Source of the DNA: Oceanobacillus zhaokaii
Lineage (GTDB): Bacteria > Bacillota > Bacilli > Bacillales > Amphibacillaceae
Reading direction: 5' to 3'
Length of the DNA stretch: 64,000 nt
Assembly (NCBI RefSeq): GCF_003352005.1
Contig: NZ_CP024848.1
Location: 1,187,001 to 1,251,000 of the forward strand
How positions within the stretch are numbered: the first letter of the stretch is position 1; each line of letters starts with the position of its first letter. The notes beneath the pieces were generated by a model. That model did not search any database. It was given only the letters and a program-made list of their open reading frames with translations, and had not been told where the DNA came from. This document shows, piece by piece, positions 16,343 through 25,637 of the stretch. The position numbers were made by a program, and so were the translations under genes.

Positions 16343-17545
16343 TCAGGTTGATGTTTCCTTATTAGCTTCTAAATTCACCGTTTTCTTGCTTCCAATTAGA
16401 TACAACAACAAAATAATAATCATAAAAGCTGCAGAATAACTAAATGTCGTGCCGTATCCAACAATATTAGCTAAAAATCCAAGGCCTACTGATCCAACTG
16501 CTAGTCCAAAATCTATAAAAATAAGTAGCATAGAATTGGCTGTTGCTTTTTTCTCGGGTGGGACAAGCGTTAATGCCCAAGCTTGGATGATTGGATGGAT
16601 TATGGCAAATGCGATTCCAAATAATGCCCCTGAAACCCAAACCATCCACATCGTAGTAGAGAAGCCTAATAATACCAAACCTATCGTCCCTGAAATAGCG
16701 GCTGGAATAATAAGAATTCTGTGGCCGAACTTATCGAAAATTTTACCAGAAAAAGAACGAACTGCTACCATTGCAATCCCTTGTGCGATAAAAAACTGTG
16801 AAATACTTCCGCCAACATTAATCTCTTTTCCAAACGCTCCGATGAAATTGACAGTCCCTGCAATAGCCATATAATTAAATGCTACAAGAATACAGGGGAG
16901 AAGGACGCGCCTATCGAACATGTACTTATAGAAAGGTTCATCGTTGTTTGTCTGTGGACTTTCCTTTTCTTTTTCAACTTTCGTATTTTTTGTGAAAAAG
17001 CTGCACAACAATGAAAAAGACATAAGCCCCAGTGTTAACACCATCATGGACTGAAATGAAAAGTTTGCAAGATAAGAAATGGCGATTAGTGGCCCAATTG
17101 TTGTACCAACGCTTGTAGACATTGCGAAAAAAACAATGCCCTCACCTAACCGAGATTTAGGAACAATATTACTTGATATCGTAAACACTAACATCGTAAG
17201 CATGCTAAAACCTATCCCTTGCAGCGCCCGAATGAATATTAAAAATCCGATTGACTGGTTTACAAACGTAAGAGCGATTGTGCCCAGAAAATAAACAAGG
17301 GAAATGATGAGCAGCAATTTCATATTTACTTTTTGGATAATGACACTTGCAAAGAAACGCGTAATTAGTGATGCTAACATCAAGGTCGTGGTCATGATCC
17401 CCGCAATTGCAGGATTGTCACTAATGGTTGATACAAAAAGTGGGAAACCTGCTGTAATCATATAAAAAGAAGCGAACATTACTAAAGACAATAATATAAT
17501 AATCACATATTGGTTTGTCCATAATTTAACTTTTACTCTACCCAA
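16343..17545 (-). CDS. MFS transporter
   Basis: A 400-residue, 12-segment major facilitator protein with a central hydrophilic loop (TKNTKVEKEKESPQTNNDE). Segment 4 reads FLIFIRALQGIGFSMLTMLV and the loop after segment 8 reads SGKIFDKFGHRIL. It is of the exporter type, but the substrate is unknown. The start is a TTG (MGRVKVKLW) with AAAGGCGG 9 bases upstream. It lies directly upstream of phosphatase copy 2 on the same strand, with a 194-base gap that contains the duplicated upstream region, so the two are probably separate units. Confidence 0.8.
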   Translation of the reverse strand: MGRVKVKLWTNQYVIIILLSLVMFASFYMITAGFPLFVSTISDNPAIAGIMTTTLMLASLITRFFASVIIQKVNMKLLLIISLVYFLGTIALTFVNQSIGFLIFIRALQGIGFSMLTMLVFTISSNIVPKSRLGEGIVFFAMSTSVGTTIGPLIAISYLANFSFQSMMVLTLGLMSFSLLCSFFTKNTKVEKEKESPQTNNDEPFYKYMFDRRVLLPCILVAFNYMAIAGTVNFIGAFGKEINVGGSISQFFIAQGIAMVAVRSFSGKIFDKFGHRILIIPAAISGTIGLVLLGFSTTMWMVWVSGALFGIAFAIIHPIIQAWALTLVPPEKKATANSMLLIFIDFGLAVGSVGLGFLANIVGYGTTFSYSAAFMIIILLLYLIGSKKTVNLEANKETST

Positions 17546-17763
17546 GATATGTTACCGCCTTTCAGGAATATTTTTAAATATAATGATGATCCATGTTGAA
17601 GATTTCTTTATAATTTATGACAAATTTATTCTTTCCTAATTTTTATTAAATATTTAGCGTTGTTTCTTAATTGTTCAAGGATTGTTACTGATGTCAGCAA
17701 CGAGTAACAATCAGTATTACATTTGTTGATTAATTAACTGATGGTTTCCTTTTTGTGTGCATA

Positions 17764-17807
17764 AAAGAGTGGTACTCACCAACTGATTGGGGAGTATCGC
17801 TCTTTTT
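17764..17807. terminator. Terminator-like hairpin with a GTGGTAC/GTATCGC core
   Basis: AAGAGTGGTACTC pairs with GAGTATCGCTCTT, followed by TTTTT. A hairpin with the same core occurs near 26.66 kb. No gene ends directly before it. Confidence 0.5.
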
Positions 17808-18309
17808 AATTACTGGGCTTTTATCCCAGCTCCTGTTTTTTTGTTAATTGAATGGCTTTTGCTAAAGTTCACAAGGAAAACGCTAATGTTCACATTATTT
17901 TGCAAGGGCATGGCCACCGCCACCTGCCTTTTCTTTTGCAACCTCTCCAACATGAACATTGCTGTGGATGGTCCGTAAGCTTCCCTTTCCTTTATTCATA
18001 TCAAGAATGGCGATGAAATCAAGTAGTTGTAGTCTGGTATTTATCATAAATTGAAAGTGTTATGCTAAGAAATTTAAAATTAAAAGTCCCTCTTTGACTT
18101 TTACTTCGATGCTAATTTAGGAGGGATTTGCAATAAGAGTGGGGTTGAAGAGGGTAAGATCTGGAGATGTTTAAAGAAGATGATCACAGGGAAAATCAAT
18201 AAAGAACACAGGGTGTGGTTAATGCAACCCGGCAAAGTGTTTTAATAGCGATTGGGCCCTTTTGTTAGCAGTTAGGAAAGTATATACTTTCTTATCTGTA
18301 TAAGTGCAA

Positions 18310-18352
18310 CTAAGGCATTCGACCAAAGGCTAAGGCGAATGCCTTAGTTTTC
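18310..18352 (+). terminator. Strong hairpin terminator
   Basis: A perfect 12-base stem CTAAGGCATTCG/CGAATGCCTTAG with a 14-base loop, followed by TTTTCT. It lies 45 bases before the SDR start without a gene in front, so it may be a leader terminator of that gene or the end of an unseen small transcript. Confidence 0.6.
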
Positions 18353-18397
18353 TAACTTTAAGATTTAAGAATTATACAAGATAGGAGATGATTTTTG

Positions 18398-19291
18398 ATG
18401 GGAAGCTCACAACTGACGGACCCACGTAAGAAGTTTTACACGGACAAGTTCCCGGATCAAGAACAGAACACTCCAGCGTTACAGAATGAAATGAGACCTA
18501 AACCTGACAGCGGAGAAGAATCGTATAAAGGGTACAATCGCCTGGAAGGACGCAATGCCTTGATTACCGGTGGCGATTCCGGGATTGGCCGTGCCGCCGC
18601 CATTGCTTATGCGCGCGAAGGTGCCAATGTCGCCATCCAATACTTCCCTGGAGAAGAAGAAGATGCCAACGAAGTCAAGGAATTAATTGAAAAAGCAGGC
18701 AGAAAAGCATTGCTGCTGCCGTATGACTTGCGGGAAGACGGCGCAGCGACGGAGATTGTTACAAAAACAGTGGAAGCTTTTGGCGGATTGGACACGCTTG
18801 TATTGAATGCCGCGCAACAAATCGCAAATCCATCTTTAAGTGATTTAACGATGAAGCAAGTGCATGACACCTTCAAAGTAAACATCATCAGCATGTTTGA
18901 GACTGTAAAAGCGGCTGAAGAACATCTGGAACCAGGAAGCGCGATTATCACCACGACATCGGTTCAGTCTTTCGATCCGTCCGTACCTTTAATAGATTAT
19001 GCCGCTACAAAGGGTGCGATCAGCAACTTCACGGTTTCCCTGTCTTCGTACTTTGCTTCGAAGGGTGTGCGTGTCAATGGTGTCGCGCCAGGACCAATTT
19101 GGACGCCGTTGCAGTTGGATAACGGAAAATTGGAAGGACAAATCCCTGAGTTTGGCCAAAAATCTCCTCTCGGCCGTGCAGGACAGCCGGTGGAGCTTGC
19201 GCCGGTGTATGTTCTTCTGGCTTCCGATGAAGGAAGTTATATCACCGGTCAAATCTATGGGGTGACAGGCGGACAGCCAATAGACTTGTAA
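18398..19291 (+). CDS. Stress-type SDR oxidoreductase (YdaD/YhdF-like)
   Basis: The protein of about 297 residues has a 45-residue N-terminal extension (PRKKFYTDKFPDQEQNTPAL) before the SDR fold. This extension is typical of the general stress protein 39 group (B. subtilis YdaD, YhdF, YhxD). The glycine motif is TGGDSGIGRA, then NAAQ in place of NNAG, TSVQSFDPSVPLIDYAATKGA with the catalytic Tyr and Lys, and a C-terminal TGGQPIDL. In B. subtilis relatives belong to the sigma-B regulon. No convincing sigma-B promoter was seen here. ATG was chosen over a TTG one codon earlier because of spacing from TAGGAG. Confidence 0.88.
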   Translation: MGSSQLTDPRKKFYTDKFPDQEQNTPALQNEMRPKPDSGEESYKGYNRLEGRNALITGGDSGIGRAAAIAYAREGANVAIQYFPGEEEDANEVKELIEKAGRKALLLPYDLREDGAATEIVTKTVEAFGGLDTLVLNAAQQIANPSLSDLTMKQVHDTFKVNIISMFETVKAAEEHLEPGSAIITTTSVQSFDPSVPLIDYAATKGAISNFTVSLSSYFASKGVRVNGVAPGPIWTPLQLDNGKLEGQIPEFGQKSPLGRAGQPVELAPVYVLLASDEGSYITGQIYGVTGGQPIDL

Positions 19292-19435
19292 TCTTAAGTG
19301 TGAGACAAACAAAAGCAAATCCCTCGAATTCAGTGATGTTTCCTGAATCCACCTCTATTACTGGACGGGAACACGTAATAGATGGTGGACAAATAGCTTG
19401 AGCATAGATAATGAAAAACGCAGTAAATGATATAT

Positions 19436-19481
19436 GCCCCCTAAAGTTGTGTTTTGTGTCCAGCTTTAGGGGGCGTATTTT
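19436..19481 (+). terminator. GC-rich hairpin terminator
   Basis: GCCCCCTAAAG pairs with CTTTAGGGGGC across a 17-base loop, followed by GTATTTT. It lies 145 bases after the SDR gene and probably ends its transcript. Confidence 0.65.
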
Positions 19482-19572
19482 AGATATTAATAAAGTTAAT
19501 TTTAACAGAGGGTCCATATATACTTTATGTACGTTTTGATTTTAATATTTGATAAAATTTAGTAATAATAAG

Positions 19573-19603
19573 AAAAGCACCAGCTTTAGCTGCTGGTGCT
19601 TTC
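19573..19603 (-). terminator. Terminator after the alsT-like gene
   Basis: AAAGCACCAGC pairs with GCTGGTGCTTT. On the minus strand TTTTCTT follows. Confidence 0.7.
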
Positions 19604-19638
19604 CTAACGTAACTAACTATACAAAGGAATAACACAAT

Positions 19639-21111
19639 TTATGATATCTTATCAATTTCCTTTTTATCAGGACTTTCATAACCATCTTCCCAGAAATCAG
19701 CATTCTTAATTCCGTATTTAGATGAGTTGAATTCTGGATCTTTACCTTGCTTAAGTTGCTCTTCGTAATCCTTTAAAGCGAGATTCGCTGGTTTAAATAA
19801 CAATAGAATTGCAATTAAGTTCAGCCAAACCATAATTCCAAGTCCAATATCGCCCAATGCCCATGCTGCTGTTGAAGTACTTACAGATCCAAGGAAAATT
19901 GAGAATAAAAGGAGTAGTTTTAGTAAAAAGAAAGCAATATTCCTGAATCTCCCACGTACTAGATAGGCAAGGTTTGTCTCTGCGATATAGTAATAAGCAT
20001 AAATCGTCGTAAAGGCAAAGAGGAATATAGCAATCGCAATAAATCCTGAACCGAACCCTGGAATAACTGTATCAACTGCCGCTTGAGTGTAACCAGGACC
20101 TGGTTGAACTCCTGGAAGGTTTTCGGTAATTGTTTGACCAGTACTTTCATCAATTACATTGTATGAAGTTGTAAATAAAATCATAAATGCTGTTGCTGTT
20201 ACAACTAAGAATACATCTAAGTAAATGGAGAACGATTGCACAAGACCTTGTTTAACAGGGTGGGATACTTCCGCCGCTGCTGCTGGGTGAGCACCTGTAC
20301 CTTGACCGGCTTCATTGGCATATAGACCACGCTTTACCCCCCACATAATAGCTGAACCGATAATACCACCAAATAATTCTTCTGCTCCGAAAGCGCTTTT
20401 AAAAATTAACGCAAATACAGCAGGAATATCTACAAAATTACTTCCTACGATTACAAGTGCAAGTAACACATATGCAGCTGCCATGAAAGGAACGACCAAT
20501 TCTGCAACTTTAGCAATACGCTTAACACCACCAAAGATAGTAAAACCAACAAGTACGATAAGAATTAGACCAGTGATTGTTGTATCAAGACCAAAAGCGT
20601 TATGCACACTATCTCCTATTGCATTTGCCTGTATACCTGGCATTAAGAAAGACATAGCAAGAAGAGTTGCGAGTGCGAAAACGACCGCAAACCATTTCCA
20701 GCCAAGTCCTTTTTCAATGTAGAATGCAGGCCCCCCGCGATACTGACCATCTTGCTTTTCCTTATAGATCTGAGCAAGAGTCGATTCTACGAAAGCTGAT
20801 GCTGCACCTATAAAGGTAATGACCCACATCCAAAATACGGCACCAGGTCCTCCAAAAGCAATACCTGTTGCGGTACCAGCGATGTTTCCTACACCAATAC
20901 GACCCGATAAAGATATCGCTAATGCCTGGAATGGGGAAACCCCTGCATCGGAACCCTTCCCCGTAGTTACTAGTTTTACCATTTGCTTAAAATGGCGAAT
21001 CTGTAAAAATCTAGTGCGAAAACTAAAATACAAACCAGTTACTACAATGAAACCTACCAATAAAGGACTCCATAGCCAGCCGTTAATAGTATCTACAATT
21101 TGATTAAACAT
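19639..21111 (-). CDS. Alanine/glycine:cation symporter (AGCS family, AlsT-like)
   Basis: This is a sodium- or proton-coupled amino acid permease of about 490 residues. Family signatures include GVSPFQALAISLSGRIGVGN in the first third, GGPAFYIEKGLG, IMWGVKRGLYANEAGQGTGA around the middle and FAFTTIYAYYYIAETN near the end. B. subtilis AlsT was described as an alanine or glutamine symporter of this family. Which amino acid is carried here is not visible. The ATG has AGGGG 9 bases upstream, and a GTG three codons earlier is less likely. The tail (KDPEFNSSKYGIKNADFWEDG) is hydrophilic. Confidence 0.9.
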   Translation of the reverse strand: MFNQIVDTINGWLWSPLLVGFIVVTGLYFSFRTRFLQIRHFKQMVKLVTTGKGSDAGVSPFQALAISLSGRIGVGNIAGTATGIAFGGPGAVFWMWVITFIGAASAFVESTLAQIYKEKQDGQYRGGPAFYIEKGLGWKWFAVVFALATLLAMSFLMPGIQANAIGDSVHNAFGLDTTITGLILIVLVGFTIFGGVKRIAKVAELVVPFMAAAYVLLALVIVGSNFVDIPAVFALIFKSAFGAEELFGGIIGSAIMWGVKRGLYANEAGQGTGAHPAAAAEVSHPVKQGLVQSFSIYLDVFLVVTATAFMILFTTSYNVIDESTGQTITENLPGVQPGPGYTQAAVDTVIPGFGSGFIAIAIFLFAFTTIYAYYYIAETNLAYLVRGRFRNIAFFLLKLLLLFSIFLGSVSTSTAAWALGDIGLGIMVWLNLIAILLLFKPANLALKDYEEQLKQGKDPEFNSSKYGIKNADFWEDGYESPDKKEIDKIS

Positions 21112-21498
21112 AAAAATCACCCCTTTTAATATTCTGAATATTATTCGTATTATAAATTATATTAAATAATATAACAATCCTTTTTGTTAAAATAGTAGAA
21201 AAATAATCTACTAGCTTATCTTAATGTTGCTATCATGAATTCTATGTTTTGGGTAATAGGCGTTCGGCTCAAGCTCCTATGTTTAATAGAATTATTCCAG
21301 GGAATATGTCTTACTGAGTAAATCATAATCAACATAAAAATCAAGGTGGAGAAATTAAGAACATGTTGATTACATTTTATGGAGAACAACTCGAGATAAT
21401 CATGATGACGGAATTGAAGGAAGTGGTTTATTAGTCGAAATACAACCAAATCACTACAAATACTAATAACTGACAACATAAGAGAGGGTTGATTTCGT
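21112..21498. other. Intergenic region between divergent alsT-like and GntP genes
   Basis: No gene recognised. A start-less frame on the plus strand ends at 21466 with HDDGIEGSGLLVEIQPNHY; it could be a decayed gene end, but no family was recognised. Confidence 0.4.
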
Positions 21499-22785
21499 GT
21501 GTTAAGTATTCTGGTTGGCTTGGTAATGTTGATGGCTTTAGCCTATCTAGGGTGGTCCATTATTTGGGTGGCTCCTTTAGCAGCTGGAGTTGTTGCTTTA
21601 CTAAGCGGTTTAGATGTTTTTGATACCTATACAGGCACTTATATGGACGGATTGGTCAACTTTGTGAAGGCCTGGTTTCCGATTTTCTTATTAGGTGCTG
21701 TATTTGGTAAATTAATGGAAAAGACGGGTGCTGCTAGGTCAGTTGCTAAAAAAGTAACCCAATTAATCGGCAAAAAGCGTGCCATTCTCGGCGTTTTAAT
21801 AGCTGCTGCGCTACTGACTTATGGTGGTGTTAGCTTGTTCGTCGTTGTATTTGCCCTATATCCAATTGCACTTGAATTATTCCGTGAAGCAAATATCTCA
21901 AGGAAATTGCTCGTACCGACATTTGCTCTTGGTGCATTTACTTTTACCATGACTTCTGCTCCGGGTACACCTCAAATTCAAAACCTGATTCCGATGGATT
22001 ATTTCGGAACAACGCCAATGGCAGGGCCTGTCATCGGCATTGTCACTACTTTAATAATGGCAGTAGGTGGTTATCTTTGGTTAGCATATCGAGAAAAGAA
22101 ACTTGCTGCTAAAGGTGACGTTTTTACAGAACCAGAAGATCAAAAAACTCCCGAAAAGGCTACGGATGAAAAAGATCCAAACTGGATTTTGTCTCTCGTT
22201 CCGCTCGCCATTGTGGTCGTATTACTTAATATTGTAAAGTTGGAACCGCTATGGTCCCTTCTAATCGGGGTTCTCGCTATTATGATTTTGAATGTGAAAG
22301 ATTATAAAAAATTTATCCCTTCCATCAATGATGGGTCAAAAGGTTCCGTAATGGCGATTCTTAATACGAGTGCTGCCGTCGGTTTTGGTGCCGTCATCGC
22401 CATTGTCCCAGCTTTTGAGGAAATTACTTCTTGGCTATTAAATATATCCGATAACCCATTAGTCGCTGAAGGTCTTGCCGTTCAAGTCATGGCGATCATT
22501 ACTGGTTCTGCTTCCGGAGGTCTGGGTATTGCCTTGAGCACGCTTGGTGATACGTTCGTTGAGCTTTCGCAAACAACAGGCATTAGTCCGGATGTGTTCC
22601 ATCGTATTGCAGCAGTGGCATCCGGGGCATCGATTTTCCCTAATAACGGAGCCTTACTAACACTAATTGCTGTAACTGGAGTGAGCCTTCGAGATACGTA
22701 TAAAGATGTATTTGTTGTTGCATTCATCATACCAACTATCGCATTATTTGTAGGGGTCATTATGGGTGCGATTGGTTTGGTATAA
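21499..22785 (+). CDS. GntP family permease, probably for 3-hydroxybutyrate (YxjC-like)
   Basis: This is a 428-residue permease of the GntP/citrate-type group with about 12 membrane segments. Recognisable stretches are LLTYGGVSLFVVVFALYPIA, TSAPGTPQIQNLIPMDYFGT, GSASGGLGIALSTLG and SGASIFPNNGALLTLIAVTG. The gene is 34 bases upstream of 3-hydroxybutyrate dehydrogenase, as in the B. subtilis yxjC-yxjF arrangement, so it probably takes up 3-hydroxybutyrate. The start is GTG after AGAGAGGG. The CoA-transferase genes that precede yxjC in B. subtilis are absent here. Confidence 0.85.
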   Translation: MLSILVGLVMLMALAYLGWSIIWVAPLAAGVVALLSGLDVFDTYTGTYMDGLVNFVKAWFPIFLLGAVFGKLMEKTGAARSVAKKVTQLIGKKRAILGVLIAAALLTYGGVSLFVVVFALYPIALELFREANISRKLLVPTFALGAFTFTMTSAPGTPQIQNLIPMDYFGTTPMAGPVIGIVTTLIMAVGGYLWLAYREKKLAAKGDVFTEPEDQKTPEKATDEKDPNWILSLVPLAIVVVLLNIVKLEPLWSLLIGVLAIMILNVKDYKKFIPSINDGSKGSVMAILNTSAAVGFGAVIAIVPAFEEITSWLLNISDNPLVAEGLAVQVMAIITGSASGGLGIALSTLGDTFVELSQTTGISPDVFHRIAAVASGASIFPNNGALLTLIAVTGVSLRDTYKDVFVVAFIIPTIALFVGVIMGAIGLV

Positions 22786-22819
22786 AAATAGATTGATATT
22801 AAAAGAGGAGGAATTTTAA

Positions 22820-23596
22820 ATGGTAGAAAACAAAGTCGTTATTATTACAGGGTCTGCACGTGGTATTGGGTTTGAAATTGGTGAACATTTTGCTCAAGAC
22901 GGAGCGAAAGTTGTCCTCTCTGACTTAAATGAAGAAGGGGTAAAAGCATCTGCTGAAGAACTGCAAAAACGCGGATTTGAATCAATTGGCATTAAAGCTG
23001 ACGTGACAAGCGAAACAGATCTTCAAAATTTAGTAAAAGTTACGAAAGAGACTTACGGTTCAGTAGACATTGTTATTAACAATGCAGGTTTACAACATGT
23101 ATCACCGATCGAGGATTTCCCGACAGAGAAATTTGAATTGATGCAAAAAATCATGTTGACAGCGCCTTTTATTCTTACAAAAATCGTATTCCCTATTATG
23201 AAAGAACAGGGATGGGGCCGTATTATCAATGTCGCTTCAATCAACGGATTAATCGGATTTGCAGGCAAAGCAGCTTACAATAGTGCAAAACACGGGGTTA
23301 TTGGCCTAACAAAAGTAGCAGCTTTAGAAGGTGCTCCTCATGGCATTACCGTAAACGCACTTGCTCCAGGGTATGTGGATACCCCACTAGTACGCGGGCA
23401 AATTGCTGACTTGGCGAAAACTCGCCATATCGCCGAAGATAAAGCACTTGATGAAGCAATTCTTTCTCAAGTACCACAAAAGAAATTATTAGATGTCAGT
23501 GAAATTGCAGATTACGCATTATTCTTGGCTAGTGATAAAGCAAGAAGTGTTACAGGACAAGCAGTCGTTATTGATGGCGGTTATACTGCGCAGTAA
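22820..23596 (+). CDS. bdhA: 3-hydroxybutyrate dehydrogenase
   Basis: The 258-residue SDR oxidises D-3-hydroxybutyrate to acetoacetate with NAD in the cytoplasm. It has the glycine motif TGSARGIGFE, NNAGLQHVSPIEDFP, and ASINGLIGFAGKAAYNSAKH with the catalytic Ser, Tyr and Lys. The substrate-typical tail segments VDTPLVRGQIADLAK and GQAVVIDGGYTAQ are also present. The QHVSPIEDFP and VRGQIADLAK parts separate this enzyme from other SDRs. A GAGGAGG site precedes the ATG. It forms an operon with the GntP permease and is followed by a terminator. Confidence 0.93.
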   Translation: MVENKVVIITGSARGIGFEIGEHFAQDGAKVVLSDLNEEGVKASAEELQKRGFESIGIKADVTSETDLQNLVKVTKETYGSVDIVINNAGLQHVSPIEDFPTEKFELMQKIMLTAPFILTKIVFPIMKEQGWGRIINVASINGLIGFAGKAAYNSAKHGVIGLTKVAALEGAPHGITVNALAPGYVDTPLVRGQIADLAKTRHIAEDKALDEAILSQVPQKKLLDVSEIADYALFLASDKARSVTGQAVVIDGGYTAQ

Positions 23597-23757
23597 TTAT
23601 ATAAAACGCATGGAATCGAACCTTTATGTGGTAGATTGCAGATAGGCTTGCAATTGTGATTGAATTGCTTTACTACTTTTATAAAAATGTGTGTATTACA
23701 TGTTAACAGTCTACCGGTAAACACTATAATACACGGAAATAACAACATCTTATAGAC

Positions 23758-23797
23758 AAAAAAGTAAGGACACATGCTTCATGACCTTACTTTTTTG
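23758..23797. terminator. Bidirectional terminator after bdhA
   Basis: AAAAAGTAAGG pairs with CCTTACTTTTTT across a 15-base loop. It overlaps the stop codon of the convergent small membrane protein gene and serves both directions. Confidence 0.85.
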
Positions 23798-24077
23798 TTT
23801 TTTTGCTTTTTATTTTTTTGGATTCTTTTACATAATTAATATAGTTCCCTGTTCCTTCGATTGCTGACACAGCAACAATCGCCCATTCAAGCGGGGAAAC
23901 CTCATCTAGCGATTCTTTACCATAAAACATTGTAAATACGGTGATGATTCCGTAGAGGAAGGCTTTAGCGAAATATTCCCAAATCGGGGAGTAATTATCT
24001 ATATTCACTCTATCGTATATCTTATTTACAAGTGAAGCTATTCCTAAAACTAAAACTAAGATTATAATAAGTTCCAT
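23787..24077 (-). CDS. Small membrane protein, unknown function
   Basis: The protein of 96 residues has a hydrophobic N-terminal segment (MELIIILVLVLGIASLVNKI), a second one around YFAKAFLYGIITVFTMFYG, and possibly a third near LEWAIVAVSAIEGTG. It ends in a lysine-rich tail (KESKKIKSKKTKK). The ATG lies 10 bases after GGAGG; a GTG two codons earlier is only 4 bases away. No family was recognised. It is a single gene between bdhA and the queuosine genes. Confidence 0.6.
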   Translation of the reverse strand: MELIIILVLVLGIASLVNKIYDRVNIDNYSPIWEYFAKAFLYGIITVFTMFYGKESLDEVSPLEWAIVAVSAIEGTGNYINYVKESKKIKSKKTKK

Positions 24078-24292
24078 CGTCACAAAACCTCCAGAACAAT
24101 TCTACCATAATGCATAGTAGTTCTAGCAAATTCTAGGACTAGTATTGGCAACTAGTGTACTCTTATCACTTTGTTTTTGTTTACGAAAAGCCGAACTGTT
24201 TGTGCTTAGGAAGGGCTTTACAAGGATTATCAGTGGGAGTCCTTGTGCTCAGTGCTAGCAGATGGTTGGGGAAGTGGATAGCCATTAATAAA

Positions 24293-24318
24293 AGGGTGCC
24301 AATGATCCTTCTGACACC
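24293..24318 (-). terminator. Terminator after the queC-VUT operon
   Basis: On the minus strand GGGTG pairs with CACCC across a 16-base loop, followed by TTTTATT. The stem is short. Confidence 0.45.
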
Positions 24319-24339
24319 CGTGACATTTCTTACCTAAAT

Positions 24340-24882
24340 TTAGCTCATTGAAACACGTCTTGCTTTCACCACATACACTTGATTTAGAATAAGTGCTCCA
24401 ATCAACTGAATAACCGTTTTCGCAATAACCTGCCCTAAAATCGCTGCGGGAACAGCTTCCCAAGGGATAAATCCTGCACCTAGTGGGCTCAGACCAACAA
24501 TAACGAATACAATTGAATCCAGCAGTCCACCAACAATCCCACTATAAAATACGCGCCATGCGATTGGTAATTTTAATCTAGAATAAATCTCTGTATCTGC
24601 TGTTTCAGAAATGATAAAGGAAAGTGCAGAAGCAGTAACGATCATTAGTGAATCTCCAAGTAAGAAGGAGACCACACCAGATAAAACTAAGGCTGTAACG
24701 ATGAATAAATAGGTCTTCTTTCTTCCGTACTTGTTTTGCACCAAGTCACGAAAGATAAATGTCGCTCCTATTAGAAATGTCCCCATTGGAATGATAAAAA
24801 TACCAATTGTAAGAGGCATTAATGCTGCAGTTATCACGTTTGCCGTGACAATTGAAATAAAATATAAAAATACACGTATCAT
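24340..24882 (-). CDS. VUT family queuosine-precursor transporter
   Basis: This is a membrane protein of about 180 residues with around six segments. VUT (PF02592) signatures are TFIFRDLVQNKYGRKKTY, the polar ISETADTEIYSRLK segment and VFYSGIVGGLLDSIVFVIVGL. The E. coli member YhhQ imports queuosine precursors (preQ0, preQ1). The ATG lies one base after the queC stop (TAACATG), so translation is coupled. Control by the preQ1 riboswitch ahead of queC fits uptake of preQ1 or preQ0. Confidence 0.9.
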   Translation of the reverse strand: MIRVFLYFISIVTANVITAALMPLTIGIFIIPMGTFLIGATFIFRDLVQNKYGRKKTYLFIVTALVLSGVVSFLLGDSLMIVTASALSFIISETADTEIYSRLKLPIAWRVFYSGIVGGLLDSIVFVIVGLSPLGAGFIPWEAVPAAILGQVIAKTVIQLIGALILNQVYVVKARRVSMS

Positions 24883-24883
24883 G

Positions 24884-25543
24884 TTATTCCACTCCCTTTT
24901 TAAGTAAGTATTGCTCCAAACCATTATTACGAAGCTTACAAGCAGGACACTCCCCACAGCCATCAGCTTTTATTCCGTTATAGCAAGTCAACGTCTTTTC
25001 TCGGATTAAATCCAATACGCCTAAATCATCAGAAAGCTCCCAAACTTCCTTTTTATCCAACCACATTAATGGTGTGTGGATAACAAACTCCTCATCTATT
25101 GCCAGGTTTAGCGTTACATTTAACGATTTGATAAAACTGTCTCGGCAATCCGGATAGCCGCTAAAATCCGTTTCACTGACACCTGTCACTAGATGCTTTG
25201 CACCAACTCGTCTTGCCAGCACACCAGCGAAGGATAGAAAAAGTAAATTCCTGCCCGGTACGAAAGTATTTGGAAGCTCAGTTCCTTCGCCTTCAGCAAC
25301 CTCAATATCGTCCCGCGTTAAGGCGTTCGGTGCCAGCTGATGGAGAAGTGACATATCTAAAATATGGTGTTTTACACCAAGATCTTCTGCAATCTCCTTA
25401 GCACACTCGATTTCTAATTTATGCCTTTGACCATAATCAAAAGTTACCGTTTCGACCTCTTTAAATTGTTTTTTTGCCCAGAATAAACAAGTCGTACTGT
25501 CCTGCCCTCCGCTAAAGACAACAATGGCTTTATCTTTTTTCAT
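24884..25543 (-). CDS. queC: 7-cyano-7-deazaguanine synthase
   Basis: QueC converts carboxydeazaguanine to preQ0 with ATP and ammonia, in queuosine synthesis. The 219-residue protein has the PP-loop [16 protein letters not shown] near residue 8, [12 protein letters not shown] in the middle, [14 protein letters not shown] and a C-terminal zinc site [19 protein letters not shown]. The length is normal. It starts 50 bases after the terminator of a preQ1-I riboswitch and is coupled to a VUT transporter gene. queD and queE, usually beside queC in Bacillus, are not in this window. Confidence 0.96.
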   Translation of the reverse strand: MKKDKAIVVFSGGQDSTTCLFWAKKQFKEVETVTFDYGQRHKLEIECAKEIAEDLGVKHHILDMSLLHQLAPNALTRDDIEVAEGEGTELPNTFVPGRNLLFLSFAGVLARRVGAKHLVTGVSETDFSGYPDCRDSFIKSLNVTLNLAIDEEFVIHTPLMWLDKKEVWELSDDLGVLDLIREKTLTCYNGIKADGCGECPACKLRNNGLEQYLLKKGVE

Positions 25544-25565
25544 CTAAACACTCCTTTTCGAAAAG

Positions 25566-25593
25566 GAAAAACAGCACTAAGAAAGGCTGTTTT
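25566..25593 (-). terminator. Expression-platform terminator of the queC preQ1 riboswitch
   Basis: On the minus strand AAAACAGC pairs with GCTGTTTT, followed by TCC. It begins directly after the riboswitch 3' end (CTTAGT-type strand), so it can be mutually controlled by ligand binding. Confidence 0.7.
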
Positions 25594-25627
25594 CTTAGTT
25601 TTTTATAGAGGGTCGCTATAACCTCTT
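25594..25627 (-). promoter_or_regulatory. PreQ1-I riboswitch controlling queC-VUT
   Basis: On the minus strand AGAGGTTATAGCGACCCTCT is followed by ATAAAAAACTAAG. This is the complete class I preQ1 aptamer: P1 stem AGAGG/CCTCT, a short loop, and an A-rich tail with CTAA pairing back into the loop. It lies only about 10 bases downstream of queF, so it acts between queF and queC. Confidence 0.9.
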
Positions 25628-25637
25628 GCTATTCATT

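Larger units (their letters stand above)
17546..18397. other. Long intergenic region with two hairpins
   Basis: About 850 bases with no recognisable gene. It holds two strong hairpins, listed separately, and otherwise AT-rich sequence. Short open frames have no ribosome sites. Confidence 0.5.

Noticed and set aside
18234..18260. Possible sigma-B promoter (GTTTTA...GGGCCC) before the YdaD-like gene
   Set aside because: The spacer is only about 9 bases and the -10 does not fit GGGWAW, so it does not meet the sigma-B pattern.
21216..21479. 87-codon minus-strand frame upstream of the GntP gene
   Set aside because: Hydrophobic, cysteine-rich composition typical of an antisense reading of AT-rich DNA; no ribosome site or family.
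24150..24290. Plus-strand frame with LCLGRALQGLSVGVLVLSAS, like an MFS segment
   Set aside because: No ribosome site, no further MFS sequence on either side and short length. The resemblance could be chance in hydrophobic reading.
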